Numbered from the stretch's first letter, positions 33,078-44,550 are shown. The stretch is DNA of 64,000 nt from Gnetum montanum (GCA_015680685.1 MNCI01005050.1:246603-310602), one strand, 5' to 3'. Notes: generated from the letters alone by a model not told the origin. Program-made: numbers and translations.

Positions 33078-34984
33078 TTTTTAATGTCTTTCTATTCAAC
33101 CTCATTATATAGTGATTCTTCCATGGGTCTCTTTTCTACTAAATTTTTAAAGAAATTCAACATTTCGTCATAACAATCAACTTTATTTTCAAAATTGTAG
33201 TGTTGCCATATTGACTTCACCATGGATGGAGATATATAATCACATTGACATATGTTCCATCCTTCTTCTTGAACTCCCTTGGATTTCTTTAAGGAGGGTA
33301 TCTCTGTGAGTGTCTACTTTTCTTTTAAAAAGCCTTTAATAAACAATCTTAATAGCAACTCCTTATTCTTATCCTTTAACCTGATGATGATTTGTGACAA
33401 ACTCAAGTTTCTAAAGACTTGTACAAAAGTAGGAAGAAGATAGCCATAAGAGTAATATAAGAATGAAGAACGATAATAAGTCAGTACCTATCCCATTAAT
33501 TCTTCTTTCAAAATAGAAATATAACCTACATTACTATAGGAAATAATGTTTGCCAGGCCAAAATATGATATCTTTAGTTGAGAGATTAAGATTTTGGCAA
33601 TGGAAATGGTGTAATATTTATCTTATTCTTGCTAGCTTACAAAGCATTCAATAAGTTGATGTTTTGTGCACATGACCTCCTTTAAGGTAAAATTTATTTT
33701 TATTGTCTAAAAATAAAATTGTAGAAATCTCTTTTGAATTCTAGAGAACCACTAGGTCCTTTTAGACTAAAAAAATAAACAAATCATTGTTATATGTTTT
33801 GACAAATTTTTCAACCAATAGTTAATCCTTTAACATTGTGATCTCCACAAATGGTATTAGATTTGATCTTTCTAATGCAATAGCAAAACCATTTCCCAAC
33901 AACTATGTGGTGAGATTAAGATCAAATGATGATATTGAATACTAACCTTAGGGGCAATGTATCTTTCATTGTCATCTTTTGATAATAAAAGATCAAACTT
34001 GATGACTTATTGGTCATGACTTCATAATGTGCTACCATTGCTAAGTGGAATCTTACTTTCTTGACATTTTTCTTAGCTTTAGAAGATGAGGCCTCACCAT
34101 GGGAAGTTCCACCATGAACTTTAGGTTGGGCTGTTGGCAATGGAGATGTTGATAGTGTCTTAGACATATCATGTTCTAAAGATTCTAGAGTGGGTGACTT
34201 AATCTCACATTTTCTTTTAACTGAATTTCATGTTTTTTCGCAACCTCTGCCATTGTGAACCATTTTATTAAATAGTTGATTTAAAAACTACAAAAATCTA
34301 GGTTTTTAAAATAATTTATAAAAATAACAAAGATTAAGGTTGCACATGATTAGATTAAACTATATCTTTCATAAGTACATAACAATAAAAAAATTTACAA
34401 CTGAAATTAGAAATTTTAATAAAAAATATAATGCATGAGAAATTTTGTGAAAACCCTGATTTGAGAAATATCTTTCATGAAATATTTCAAATTTAAAAGA
34501 GTGAAGAATTGTATACTTATTGCAAATAGCCTAAAAACACATAATTGTAATTTGAATCAAAATATAGCAAGATTCATTATAATCTATGCTACTTTGTGAG
34601 CTTTGTGATGTTCATTCAAATTCACAGAAGTGAAAATGAAATTTTGAAATTTTCAATTTTTACTTACCATTGCATTTAATGCATCCACCAACTTTTTCAC
34701 TGTATCTAACTCATAGTGTTGGTAAACTAAATCATCAAAAACTTACTTTGATGCCATGGAAATTTTGTGATAGAGTAATCATAAGGTCCAAGGAGATAAG
34801 TAAAAGATTATGTTGATTTCAATCAATGTAGAATTGTTAGTATTTGAACCAAACTATGAAACAAATTTTATCACAGTGTTAGTGCTTAGAGTAATAGAGG
34901 TACACTAAAAAGTGTAAAATGTAGACTAAGATGTGAATCTCAAAAAATGAGTTTCTAATATATCTTGGGTATGGAAATAAGAAG
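33078..34984 (-). other. Unassigned segment between the orphan LTR tail and G5
   Basis: A minus-strand frame around 33430-33130 reads RLKDKNKELLLRLFIKGFLK, then WNICQCDYISPSMVKSIWQH and YDEMLNFFKNLVEKRPMEE with few stops, and another at 34167-33922 begins MSKTLSTSPLPTAQPKVHGG. I recognise neither. 34250-34984 is A/T-rich. A PBS-like TGGCATCAAAG on the minus strand near 34755-34765 might hint at a lost copia end, but no LTR partner was found. Confidence 0.4.
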
Positions 34985-34994
34985 TATATTGATG

Positions 34995-35145
34995 AGAGCG
35001 GTTACTCTAGTAGTTATTCTAATTATTAGAGTGGTTACTTTAGCGGTTACTCTAGCAATTACTCTAATTATTAGAGTGGTTACTCTAGCGGTTACTTTAG
35101 CAGTTATTCTAATTATTAGAGAGGTTACTCTAATTATTAGAGTAG
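34995..35145. repeat. Minisatellite in the G5 LTR U3
   Basis: Degenerate units alternate GGTTACTYTAGCGGTTACT with CTAATTATTAGAG. The 3' LTR copy (44255-44362) has one unit of about 45 bp fewer. The location upstream of the TATA box fits a promoter repeat. Confidence 0.85.
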
Positions 35146-35158
35146 TTGCTTCCAAGCC

Positions 35159-35166
35159 TATAAATA
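35159..35166 (+). promoter_or_regulatory. TATA box of the G5 5' LTR
   Basis: TATAAATA follows the U3 minisatellite by about 14 bases. Confidence 0.7.
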
Positions 35167-35916
35167 CAGTGCCCAGGTGCACAATTGGGGAGAAGTCTTT
35201 TAGCAGTCAAGTAGCGAAACTCTTTTAGTCTATTTGAAAGTTAGATTATTTTCCAAGTGCCCACAGTAGGAGGTCTAAGTGTGGATAGATCTTTATTCGA
35301 GTATTGTGTACCTAAGCATACCTTGTATATGGCAATAAAGACGAGCTCTTTGATTCATCCTTGTAGCACTTGAGATTTGTTTTCTTACGCATTTATTTTT
35401 ATGCATTTATTTTATTTTATTTTATTTTATGCACTTTACATTTCTTTTATTAGCATAGAAATTCATTTTGCTCAATTAAGCAAATCGTTAAATTACACAA
35501 GCATGACCACTTCGAGCATGTGTGTAATGCTTGGTAACCCAATAACGATTAGGATTTGGTAATCCTAGTAGTGTTGCACTAGTTCAAGATGTGTACTGCA
35601 AGTGGGAATGGATGTTGGTGTTAGGATTAGTTAGAACTTAGTTAATGAGTAGTTAAGTTAAATTAGTCACTTAGTTACCTCTCTCCTTCCCTACTAGCAT
35701 AGGACATAAAAACATAAAATCTATAAAAATCATATGCCTCAAGCTTACTTAACCATACAATCGTGACATACAGGTAAGCTTGGGAAGACAATGATCAACC
35801 AACCTATCCTTGTTCCACAGGGGTGCATAAGCACTTAGTCCTTGGAATTTGACCAGATCATGTGTGAAACGCTTGTATTCGTATGGTTGAGTGTAGGGGT
35901 ACCTCCCTACTCATCA

Positions 35917-35936
35917 TTGGTGCTATTTCTGGGGAC
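35917..35936 (+). other. G5 primer binding site (tRNA-Asp type)
   Basis: TTGGTGCTATTTCTGGGGAC directly after the LTR; a decayed form of the site seen in G1 and G2. Confidence 0.8.
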
Positions 35937-36052
35937 TTAGTTGTTTGTGCGCTAACTAGAACATAGGAAATCCTTCACATCATTGGAACAAACCCTTAGG
36001 GTTGGTTGAGAAAATAATAAACAAGAATACATTGCACACTAAACAGACAAGT

Positions 36053-38026
36053 ATGTCTCCTTCTTCGTACGAAAGCACCTCACTTCCTACATCTGAAACA
36101 AGAAACAGTCGGTGGCATAATACACATGACGTTGATCCACCAGTCCCTCAACAAGTTTGAGTGGTATATATTCATCCCAATGAGTATATACCAGACTTCA
36201 CCTTTATCCTCCATCAAGACGAACAATTGTGTTGGCATGACTTAGAAGGTAACATAATGTTACCTCCTGATCGTTCAGTCTTGANGTGACTTAGAAGGTA
36301 ACATAATGTTACCTCCTGATCGTTCAGTCTTGAGCATGCTTCTTCATGCTCTCACACGACTTGGCATGCCACAGTTACATGCAGAATACGTTGTGCAAGA
36401 CCATGACTTAAGAGAATACCATCCCACAGAGGCACAACTTTACAAGGACTTGCAATAAGAGAGACATCATAAGTCTTTAAAGGGTAAGTGGTCCCAGGAT
36501 TCCCTACATGTCTTAAGTGAAAATGAGGGTGATGAACCTACCTCAGGTAGTCGGCCACACAACGATGCTCTTCCCCTTGACATTGGCCAAGGAGTTGTGT
36601 ATCAGAACCTTCATTCCACTATTCATAACCTAGGTTCTGATACCCATAGGCACAAAGGGTCTGAAAAAGAAACACGAACTCATGATAAAGATGGACATTT
36701 TAATTACAATCACGATTGGGGCCGAGATCGTAGAAGAGAAGGTAGCAGACACCATCATGGTGACAGTTCTGCTTCTTCTTTACCTTCATCATCTCGTTCA
36801 CCCTCTCCTTCAATATTGGGACACGATCATAAAGAAAAAGACCATGGGGATAAAGATAGGCAAAGTGGAAGTCATAGAAAAAACAGCCAAGAAAGGGAAT
36901 GAGGGCACTCTAGAGAGTCACGACATAGAAGAAGGGAGAGTAGGGAACAACATAGGCATCATAGACGCCATGGATGAGATGATTACGATGAACCCCTCCT
37001 CACTACTCAAAGTATGTTGAACATAACTGAGGTTGTTAGAATTCCAATAAGGCATCAGAAAGATAGTAGGATCAAGAGATTAGATATGAACAACATCCCA
37101 CGATTTGAAGGGGGATACAATGCTGATCCTCAAAATCATTTACAAGCATTCCATGATGTGTGTGCCTTACAAAACATAGAGAGCAAATGACAAAAACTTA
37201 ATTTTTTCCCATAGACATTAGTTAAAGAAGCGGAAAACTGATATCGGTCCTTAGAACTGAAATCTATTTGTAGATGTAGTACTATGTTAGAATTTTTCAA
37301 CGATAAGTACCAAACGTACTCCTGAGTGTCCAACCTGCGAAAGCAAAACCAAGGCTGGAAACAAGGAGGACATGGACCCTTGGATGCTACCATGGGCTAA
37401 TACTATGCACTATTACATCGTTGTCCTAGCCATGGTTATTCGCAAAGGAATCAACTGCACCATCTCATGGATGGGCTTAGGCATGAAATGAGAAGAATCC
37501 TTGGGACTTATGCCCAAGGAAGACTATCCAAGCTTAGGTCCCATCAAATTCAAAGACTATTAGAGCAAGTTGCTAAGGAAGAAGGTGAGCTAGGGAAGAG
37601 AGAAAGTGTAGAAAAGTATAACCGAAATCCTTCCCTCCAAAAGAGGGGAGTAAGATTTTGTCAAGATGAAGAAGAGTCACCACTTGAAGAGATGGTGAAT
37701 AGGAAAACTTTGCCTATCCAAAAGATGACATTAGAAGTTTTGACAAGGGTAGATCAAATGTGGGATTCCCTAGACAATAAATTTCAAATTTTTCTTAAAA
37801 TAGTAGAGGAGTCTAGAGAGCAAGGTAGTGGTTGCGAAAAAAAGAGAGAGAAGCTAAACATGCACATAGCAAGGGTAAGGGCAAAGTTGTCATCATTGAA
37901 GAGGTTGTGGATTCAGAAACAAACAATGATAGTGGATGTGAGATATGTCAATATGACCATCCTAAGGGATGTTGTCCTATAATCTCACATTTGCAAGAGT
38001 TTGGGGTGTATTCACTCAACCCATGA
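36053..38026 (+). pseudogene. G5 gag, long form with N-terminal module and Arg/Ser/His-rich linker
   Basis: Start MSPSSYESTS at 36053. The N-terminal module (YIPDFTFILHQDEQLCW, LPPDRSV, LHALTRLGMPQLHAEYVV) is shared with G1 and G7. A linker at about 36640-36980 is strongly basic with RS/RE/HH runs (DRRREGSRHHHGDSS, SRESRHRRRESREQ). The capsid domain runs about 37080-37560 (NIPRFEGGYNADPQNHLQAF, HLMDGLRHEMRRILGTYAQG). The knuckle CEICQYDHPKGCC is near 37930-37970. The frame shifts by one at the 47-bp duplicate around the N at 36285 (likely an assembly error) and again in an A/G run near 37840. Stops such as TGG to TGA are scattered. Confidence 0.88.
36238..36333. repeat. 47-bp exact duplicate flanking a single N
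   Basis: 36238-36284 and 36287-36333 are identical; NG (36285-36286) lies between. Such a join is typical of unmerged overlapping contig ends. Confidence 0.92.
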
Positions 38027-38639
38027 TTAAATGAAAGGCAAACACCCCAAAGGTTACCTTATCCTCAAGGTAACTCAAGGCAGTTCCACCAACCCTTAAT
38101 ATATTATCCTAGTGGAACTCCACCACAACCTATTGAGCAATATCAATAGTGGTAGCACCCACAATTATGGGAAATGCCACCACCAAGGCAATAGTATCCT
38201 TACCAGAAACCTGACCCATATGGATAGTACGTGTAGCAGCCAATCTCCCCACGTGACTCTACTGGTCACATCACTCCTCAACCTCACTACCAAGCCCACG
38301 AGTATTCTAGGACTCCCTCTTCTAGAGGCGATATTCCATAAGCATATCATCCTTCTCATTTGGCTGCATCTCTTCCACCAATAGCTCCACTACCACCTGC
38401 TCCCGCAATGCAAGGTGAAATCTCTACCTAGCAGCAACAAAGTAATGCCACGAGGGCTATTAGCTATTAACTCTCAACCTATTGTTCATTACAACAACCA
38501 CATGAAGAAAATACCTTTCTTTAGAACCAACAGTACAACCAAGCCCTTGTAATCACAAGTGGCCGATTCCTTAGATGCCTCAATATCAATCAAAACTTTG
38601 GAGCCCCCTTGAATCCAATCATCGCACTCAACGCATACA
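38027..38639 (+). pseudogene. G5 Pro/Gln/Tyr-rich linker
   Basis: Homologous to the G1 linker (QTPQRLPYPQGN, MPPPRQ, YPYQ, RTPSSRGDIP). Frame changes and stops are present. Confidence 0.65.
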
Positions 38640-39101
38640 ATCATGCTAACACATGTCATCACCGATTGGATTAAAGCTGGTCACCTTCCTAGGAAATTCT
38701 CTAATCTTGGGAGTCCTCTAATATACTTACAGATCACTAAAAATGCACCATGCAAGGCTCTTTTGGATTCAAGTTCCGATGTCAACTTGATTTCTCAAAA
38801 AATGTCAAGTTCCATCTAGAGTTGGTCGACCAGTCCATCACTATCCCATTGGGACTGGTGAAAGACATTATTACCACTATTTGTGGGTGGTCATACCGAG
38901 CTGACTTCCTAGTGATTCAGGTAAACAGCGGTAAGGGGGACTTCCCAATCATAATGGGAAGATCATGGCTAAGCACCATCAACGCACGCCTAGGAATCCA
39001 CAATCTTTCCCTAGAAATATCAAAGGAAAATACATTCGAAAAGATCAAGAAGAAAGTTCTGTGCATCACATACAGTGACACAGGGTGTAATTGGGTGTAG
39101 A
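38640..39101 (+). pseudogene. G5 retropepsin-like protease, damaged
   Basis: The active-site stretch near 38757-38795 reads ALLDSSSDVNLISQ (usual DSGS is DSSS). A short deletion against G1 removes the next residues. Then HLELVDQSITIPLGLVKDII and GDFPIIMGRSWLSTINARLG follow, ending CITYSDTGCNWV stop. It would have cut the polyprotein; the Gly-to-Ser change in the active-site triad probably inactivates it. Confidence 0.82.
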
Positions 39102-40860
39102 GGTTATGATTTTTGTTAAGTTTAGCATTGCCTTCATGCAATTAGTGCGCACAAGTGATTAACATACAAATATGCCTATATGCAACAACCACACAATAGG
39201 AAGACACCCAGTGGCTGATAGCTGATCAAGAAAGTAGTTCACTCATATGCATGGAACCAACTGAGGGTTTGACTTGTGCTTACATCACTAGCATAGATGC
39301 ATTAGAGCAAGTCCACCACCAACTTCCAAGTCTTAACCTTGAAAATATCAACTAGGGGAAGTTGCAAATCCCTGAGAAATTTAAGCAAGAGCCCCTCGAG
39401 CTGAAACCATTACCCACTGGTATGGAATACATGTTTCTTAAAAACGGAAAATTGATAATTATCAATGTTGAGCTTGCTCCTCAATAAAAAGAAGAACTAT
39501 TGAAGGTAATAAATGAATGGTCAGAAGCCTTTGCTTGGTCATATCCTGAATTAACTGGAATAGATCCTAGGATATGCCAACATAGAATTTACACCAACCT
39601 AGCCATGAAGCCTCGAAGACAACCGCAGAGGTAATTAAACCTTAAGCTGAAGCAAGTAGTTAAGGAAGAAATCGAACAGCTTCTCCAGGCTAGGTTCATA
39701 TACCCCATTTCTGATAGCGAATGGATTAGCCCCTTAGTTATTGTGCCTAAAAAGGGAGGAAAATGGAGGGTGTGCATAGATTTCAGGCTACTAAATATGG
39801 CAACATTCAAAGATCATTTTCCATTACCATTTTTTGACCAAGTCGTAAACACCATCGCAGGGCATTGCTATTACAGTTTTCTGGATAGATATAGTGGATA
39901 TAACCAAATACAAATATCCCTAGAAGACCAAGCCAAGACTACATTCATCAGTCCTTGGGGAACATTCACATACAAAAAAATGTCGTTTGTCTTGTGCAAT
40001 GCCCCTACAACATTTCAACAACTAGTTCCAATAGAAGATAGGGAATGGCATGGAAGTCTTTATGGATGACTTCTCCACTTATGGAGCAAACCTTGATCAA
40101 GCCTTGGACTAGTTGGAGTAAGTGTTAAGAAGATGTGTAGAAACCAATTTGAGGCTCAACTGGTAGAAAAGCCATATGATGGTCCAAGAAGACGTAGTAC
40201 TAGGACAAAAAATCTCACACACAGGGATAGAGGTAGACCCCAAGAAAATCAAAATTATCCAAGGAATTACCCATCAACTAGAAATTGTCAAAGATATTCA
40301 ATCATTCCTTGGACATACAGGCTACTATAGGAGATTTGAGAACTTTTCAAAGATTGCCAAACCGTTGGTGGAATTAATGAAAAAGGACATACCTTTCAAG
40401 TAGACTAGAAAATGTGAATTAGCTTTCCAAACTCTAAAATTGAAGCTAGTAGAAACACCCATTCTACAAGCTTCTGATTGGTCCAAACGATTCCATATCA
40501 TGACTAACGCATCCAACTATGCTTTAGGAGTTGTACTTACACAGTTAGATGACCAAAAGCATCCTTATTACATCCACTATGCAAGTAGAAGTATCACTAG
40601 TGCACAACTTAACTACACTACCACAAAGAAAGAATTAATGCCTATAGTGTTTGCACTAGAAAAGTTGAGACACTATGTATTAGGATATTAGGATATAAAG
40701 TATATATACATACAGATCATAGTGCAATTTGGTTCCTCATGAATAAGCCAATGGTAAGCCCTAGTATCATACAATGGCTTGTAATCTTACAAGAGTTTGA
40801 TTTAACGATGATTGATCGCAAGGGCACCGAGAATGTAGTTTCTGATCATTTATCTAGGTT
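39102..40860 (+). pseudogene. G5 reverse transcriptase and RNase H, broken
   Basis: The connecting region (WGKL-like, PEKFKQEPLELKPLP) leads to RT: FIYPISDSEWISPLV, VPKKGGKWRVCIDFRLLNMA (39743 on), FLDRYSGYNQIQISLEDQ, SPWGTFTYKKM, and the catalytic FMDDFSTYG with Asp codons at 40065-40070. The connection GYYRRFENFSKIAKPL follows. RNase H: IMTNASNYALGVVLTQLDD (first Asp changed to Asn), HYASRSITSAQLNYTTTKKE, LEKLRHYVLGY; a small TTAGGATA duplicate near 40680-40695 shifts the frame. The part around FQQLVPI is also frame-shifted. Confidence 0.9.
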
Positions 40861-42308
40861 GCGATGGGACAACAAAGAGGATGAGAATCTAATTTTTGAT
40901 CATTTCCCTGATGAATTTCTCTTTGCTGGTATAGTGAATAATCAATCACCCATGGAGATAAACTGGTACAATAGCATTCTTACCTATCTCCTCACCCAAC
41001 AAACACCACAAGAGTTAAACCTTAAGAAGAAACAACAATTTCTTCACTGAGCCAAGTACTTTATGAAGATTAATAGGAAACTTTACAAAGTGTGTTTTGA
41101 TGGCTTGGTTTGATGGTGTGTTCTTGATATAGATCAACAACGAGTTCTCCAAGATGCTCATGAGGGTCCTTGTGGGGGTCATTACGCTGGAAGACGAATG
41201 ACCATGAAAATCCTACTTGCAAGATATTATTGGCCTACATTATTTTGGGACGCCCATCATTTCATCCAATCTTGTGAGCGCTGTCAATGTCATGAGGGAA
41301 TAACTACTAGAATGGAGGGTCTGCAACAATGAATTCAACTATTAGAACCCTTTGACATTTAGGGAATTGATTTTATGGGGCCAATTACACCAATGTCCAA
41401 TGGAAAAGCTTATATTATTGTTGCCATGGATTACCTAACAAAATGGGCCGAAGCAGCTGCTGTTAAAGATTGTACATCATCTATAGCTGCATGATTTGTT
41501 CAACAACAAATCATAAACAGGTTTGGTGTGCCACGTGCACTTATTTTAGATAATGGTACACACTTCACAGGTGCATTAGAAATTAATGCAATGCGTAGGG
41601 GTTGAGCATAATTTAACTACACCATACCACCCCCAAGAGAACGGTCAATCAGAAGTCACCAACAGGGAGATTACGAAGATATTGACAAGAACCATTAGCA
41701 AGTTTAGGTGAGATTGGAGCACTAAACTGAACAATTCTCTTTGGGCATACCTCTCAACATGGAAACTCCCTACAGGATACTCTCCCTATGAGTTAGTGTA
41801 TGGTAAATTACCAAAGCTTCCCATTCAAACTGAGCTTTGTACACTATCCACAACATGTGACCTCAACCTTAACATTGATCTAGCATAGAAACAATAGCTA
41901 GTAATCCTTAACTTGCTAGATGAAAATCGATTAGCTATCTTGTCATCTAACAAACTACACAAGGCCTTCAATAAACATCATCATGACCTAAGAATTAGGA
42001 AAGTTAAATATCAACCAGGAGATAAAGTTCTCTACTAGAATCCCACATATGTGCCACAACGTACTAAATTTCAAACACTGTGGGAAGAACCTTATATTAT
42101 TTATGCAACTTTTCCTTCAAGAGCCATGATAATATACAAACCTGAGAGCCTAGATAAGAAAATTTCGGTCAACATGCAACAAACAAAACCTTTCCAGGAG
42201 CTTAGGATAGCTAGTACACATGCTACCTCTCTTGATGAACAACCCTACTCACTATTTTGGATCTCCTCCTTCCAACTTAGTCATGGGGGAGATGGCCACC
42301 TATGCTAA
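40861..42308 (+). pseudogene. G5 integrase, broken but with DDE residues visible
   Basis: The zinc-binding part near 41155-41300 reads HEGPCGGHYAGRRMTMKIL, then SCERCQCHEG. The core has YIIVAMDYLTKWAEAA (Asp), ALILDNGTHF (Asp) and HPQENGQSEVTNREI (Glu) around 41630-41660. The C-terminal part has HDLRIRKVKYQPGDKVLY and EEPYIIYATFPSRAM. The polyprotein ends LSHGGDGHLC, stop at 42306-42308. Frame changes near 41585 and several stops break it. Confidence 0.88.
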
Positions 42309-42853
42309 CTATTCTAGGCCCTTAGATCTTTTTGAATTTTTGTTTTACACATTCTTTCAACTTTTCTTATTTTTTTTTTACACCATCGTTCATGTTTTTA
42401 CTGTTTCTTTGTTTGCTTGATTTACTTTTATTCATCATCCAATAAGTGCTCATGATGGTGGATTGAATTATATCATATTGATTGCTAATGTTTGGTTTTT
42501 ACCTTTGAATTATGATGCTGATATTAAGGTATGCTTCTTTTGGTAAAATAGGCAATGAGTCCATGCCATCCAATCATCCATACAACTCTATGGTCTCCTT
42601 TGGCTTGGAACTGTATAGTCCCCTTTTTCTAAGTAAATTTATTAATGAATTGGTGGCTGGGTACTTTTTAAACCAAGAAAAGACTCAAAGCATGAAAAGG
42701 TTGTAACTTCAAGGGGATTTGATGCATTTGTGCTGGTCATTCTCTTGGGTGCTTGGATGCTTGTTTCTTGGGTTTTCTACAATTCTAACATAGTTCAAAA
42801 ATCAAGAAGCTGGGTGAATAAAAATAATTCTTTACATGGTGTTGTTCTCAAGC

Positions 42854-42901
<48 letters not shown>

Positions 42902-44239
42902 CAAGAGAAAAGAGAAAAAGGTGAGAATTCAAAGCATACCCCTTAGACATAATAAAGCAATATGGGTTACAAGGGCTAGTGATGGAACTAGAAAGACATG
43001 TTACCCATGCCTGAAGATTCCCTCTAACTAAGGCCCTTTCTCGCTTCCTGCTTCTCCATCTCACTCTCCTTGGGATGGTGGTCACTTTTGTGGAAGCATT
43101 CTTGTTGCCTCAAGAGGATGGATTGGCCAAGTGTATTGATGTGAGGTTACTGAATGTGGTTGGTTTGAGTCTGGACTTGGGATGAGTTCTACTCAATTAT
43201 CTTAACCATGAAATACACAAGGGGCTTTACACAACCTTGTTCTTGGGATTCCATTCCATTCTTTCCTCTCCATATTTCTTCCCATTTTCCACCTCATTGC
43301 TAGTTTTATCACTAGTCCATTCTAGGTTGATGCATTGTTTCTCTTTGGTGAATTCTTATGGGTAAGTGTTTAACTCTTGCTTTCAAATGACACTCTTAGA
43401 GCCTACGGACTCTTTGGTTTGTGGGTTTGTCAGGGCATAAAAGGCATGAGCCTACTTTGGGGAGGACCCACTGGCACTTCTTTTAGGTGCAATTGTTAAC
43501 TTCTTTCCCTTAAACATTTCCTACAATCAATCATTTCTTTTTTCATCCCCATCCATGACATCCATTTTATTGGCATTGCCATTGATATTTTTCATCTTTC
43601 TTGTTCCTCATGTTTTTCCATCTTATAGCTATCGGAGGTTTGCTCTTAGTCGTGGGGGCCCTAACATAAATTTTTTAATTTTTTCCATTTTACTAATTGC
43701 CCAACCCCTACACCTTAGGTAGTTACCAATGATAAATCTCTAAATCAGTTTCTGCCATAACCACAACTTAGCCAATGCACTTCATATCGAGGCAAGGTAT
43801 CAACTGCATTGTGGACTATTTATTCTTGCTTATTTGTGACTATGTTGTGTGTGCAGATGGTGATAATACAAACAATGGACTGGGCTTGGAGGAAGCACTC
43901 AGGATGGACTGGAACTGGAGCATTTATGAAAGGAGCAAGTTTGGTGGCATGGCTATGGATAAACAACAAAAGGTGCAATCTCGACATTGGTGGCAACATG
44001 TTCCATCTTCTTTCTCTCTCTCTCTTTCTTTTCAAGCTGTCAAATAAAGGCTTGAATGTCATTTTTGTACAAGTCTTCACCACAATGATAATGAACACTA
44101 ATGTTGTAATATGCTTATTGATCCATTCACTGGGCACATTAAGTTTGTCATCCTATTCCACTGTCAGTTGTCAATTAGTCAATAATCCCATACCTTCCCA
44201 ATATTTTGTAAGGAACTTGAGAACAGGTTTTCATTCAAT
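42309..44239 (+). other. G5 3' non-coding region
   Basis: About 1.9 kb, colinear with the G1 3' region. A PPT-like tract TCATGGGGGAGATGG at 42281-42295 marks its start. A (GA)n microsatellite is at 42856-42901; GAATTCAAAGCATACCCC near 42925; GGGGAGGACCCACTGGC at about 43458-43474; a CT-rich run near 44010-44035. No extra ORF. Confidence 0.8.
42856..42901. repeat. (GA)n microsatellite
   Basis: GA repeats with one AAAG interruption, in the G5 3' non-coding region. Confidence 0.95.
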
Positions 44240-44249
44240 CATCAGGGTA
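44240..44249 (+). other. G5 polypurine tract, decayed
   Basis: CATCAGGGTA, against CATGGGGGTA in the sister elements, directly before the 3' LTR. Confidence 0.7.
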
Positions 44250-44550
44250 TGATGAGAGCGGTTACTCTAGTAGTTATTCTAATTATTAGAGGGGTTACTC
44301 TAGCGGTTACTTTAACAGTTATTCTAATTGTTAGAGAGGTTACTCTAATTATTAGAGTAGTTGCTCCCAAGCCTATAAATACAGTGCCCAGGTGCACAAT
44401 TGGGGAGAAGTCTTTTAGCAGTCAAGTAGTGAAACTCTTGTAGTCTATTTGAAAGTTAGAGTATTTTCCAACTGCCCGTAGCAGGAGGTATAAGTGTGGA
44501 CGGATCTTTATTCGAGCATTGTGTACCTGAGCACACCTTGTGTACGGGAA
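44250..44550 (+). repeat. G5 3' LTR, first part (cut by G7)
   Basis: Matches 34990-35333 but with one minisatellite unit fewer. It ends GTGTACGGGAA, where the 5' LTR continues GGCAATAAAG. Bases 44546-44550 (GGGAA) are the left target duplication of G7. Confidence 0.92.

Larger units (their letters stand above)
34990..35916 (+). repeat. G5 5' LTR
   Basis: 927 bp, TGATGAGAGCGG...ACTCATCA. U3 (34995-35145) is a minisatellite of TTACTCTAGCGGTTACT and the palindrome TCTAATTATTAGA. TATA box at 35159-35166, AATAAA at 35334-35339, then the shared U5 end. A TTTTA run (35405-35427) marks U5. Confidence 0.93.

Noticed and set aside
34755-34765. Copia-type primer site on the minus strand (TGGCATCAAAG)
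   Set aside because: No LTR with a partner and no copia coding DNA adjoin it; an 11-base match alone is too weak.
34955-35228. ORFs on both strands with runs like VTLAVTLAVILIIR
   Set aside because: They are translations of the G5 U3 minisatellite; the 3' LTR gives the same artefact at 44249-44443.
42730-43085. ORFs with (RE)n or (LS)n runs
   Set aside because: Translations of the (GA)n microsatellite.
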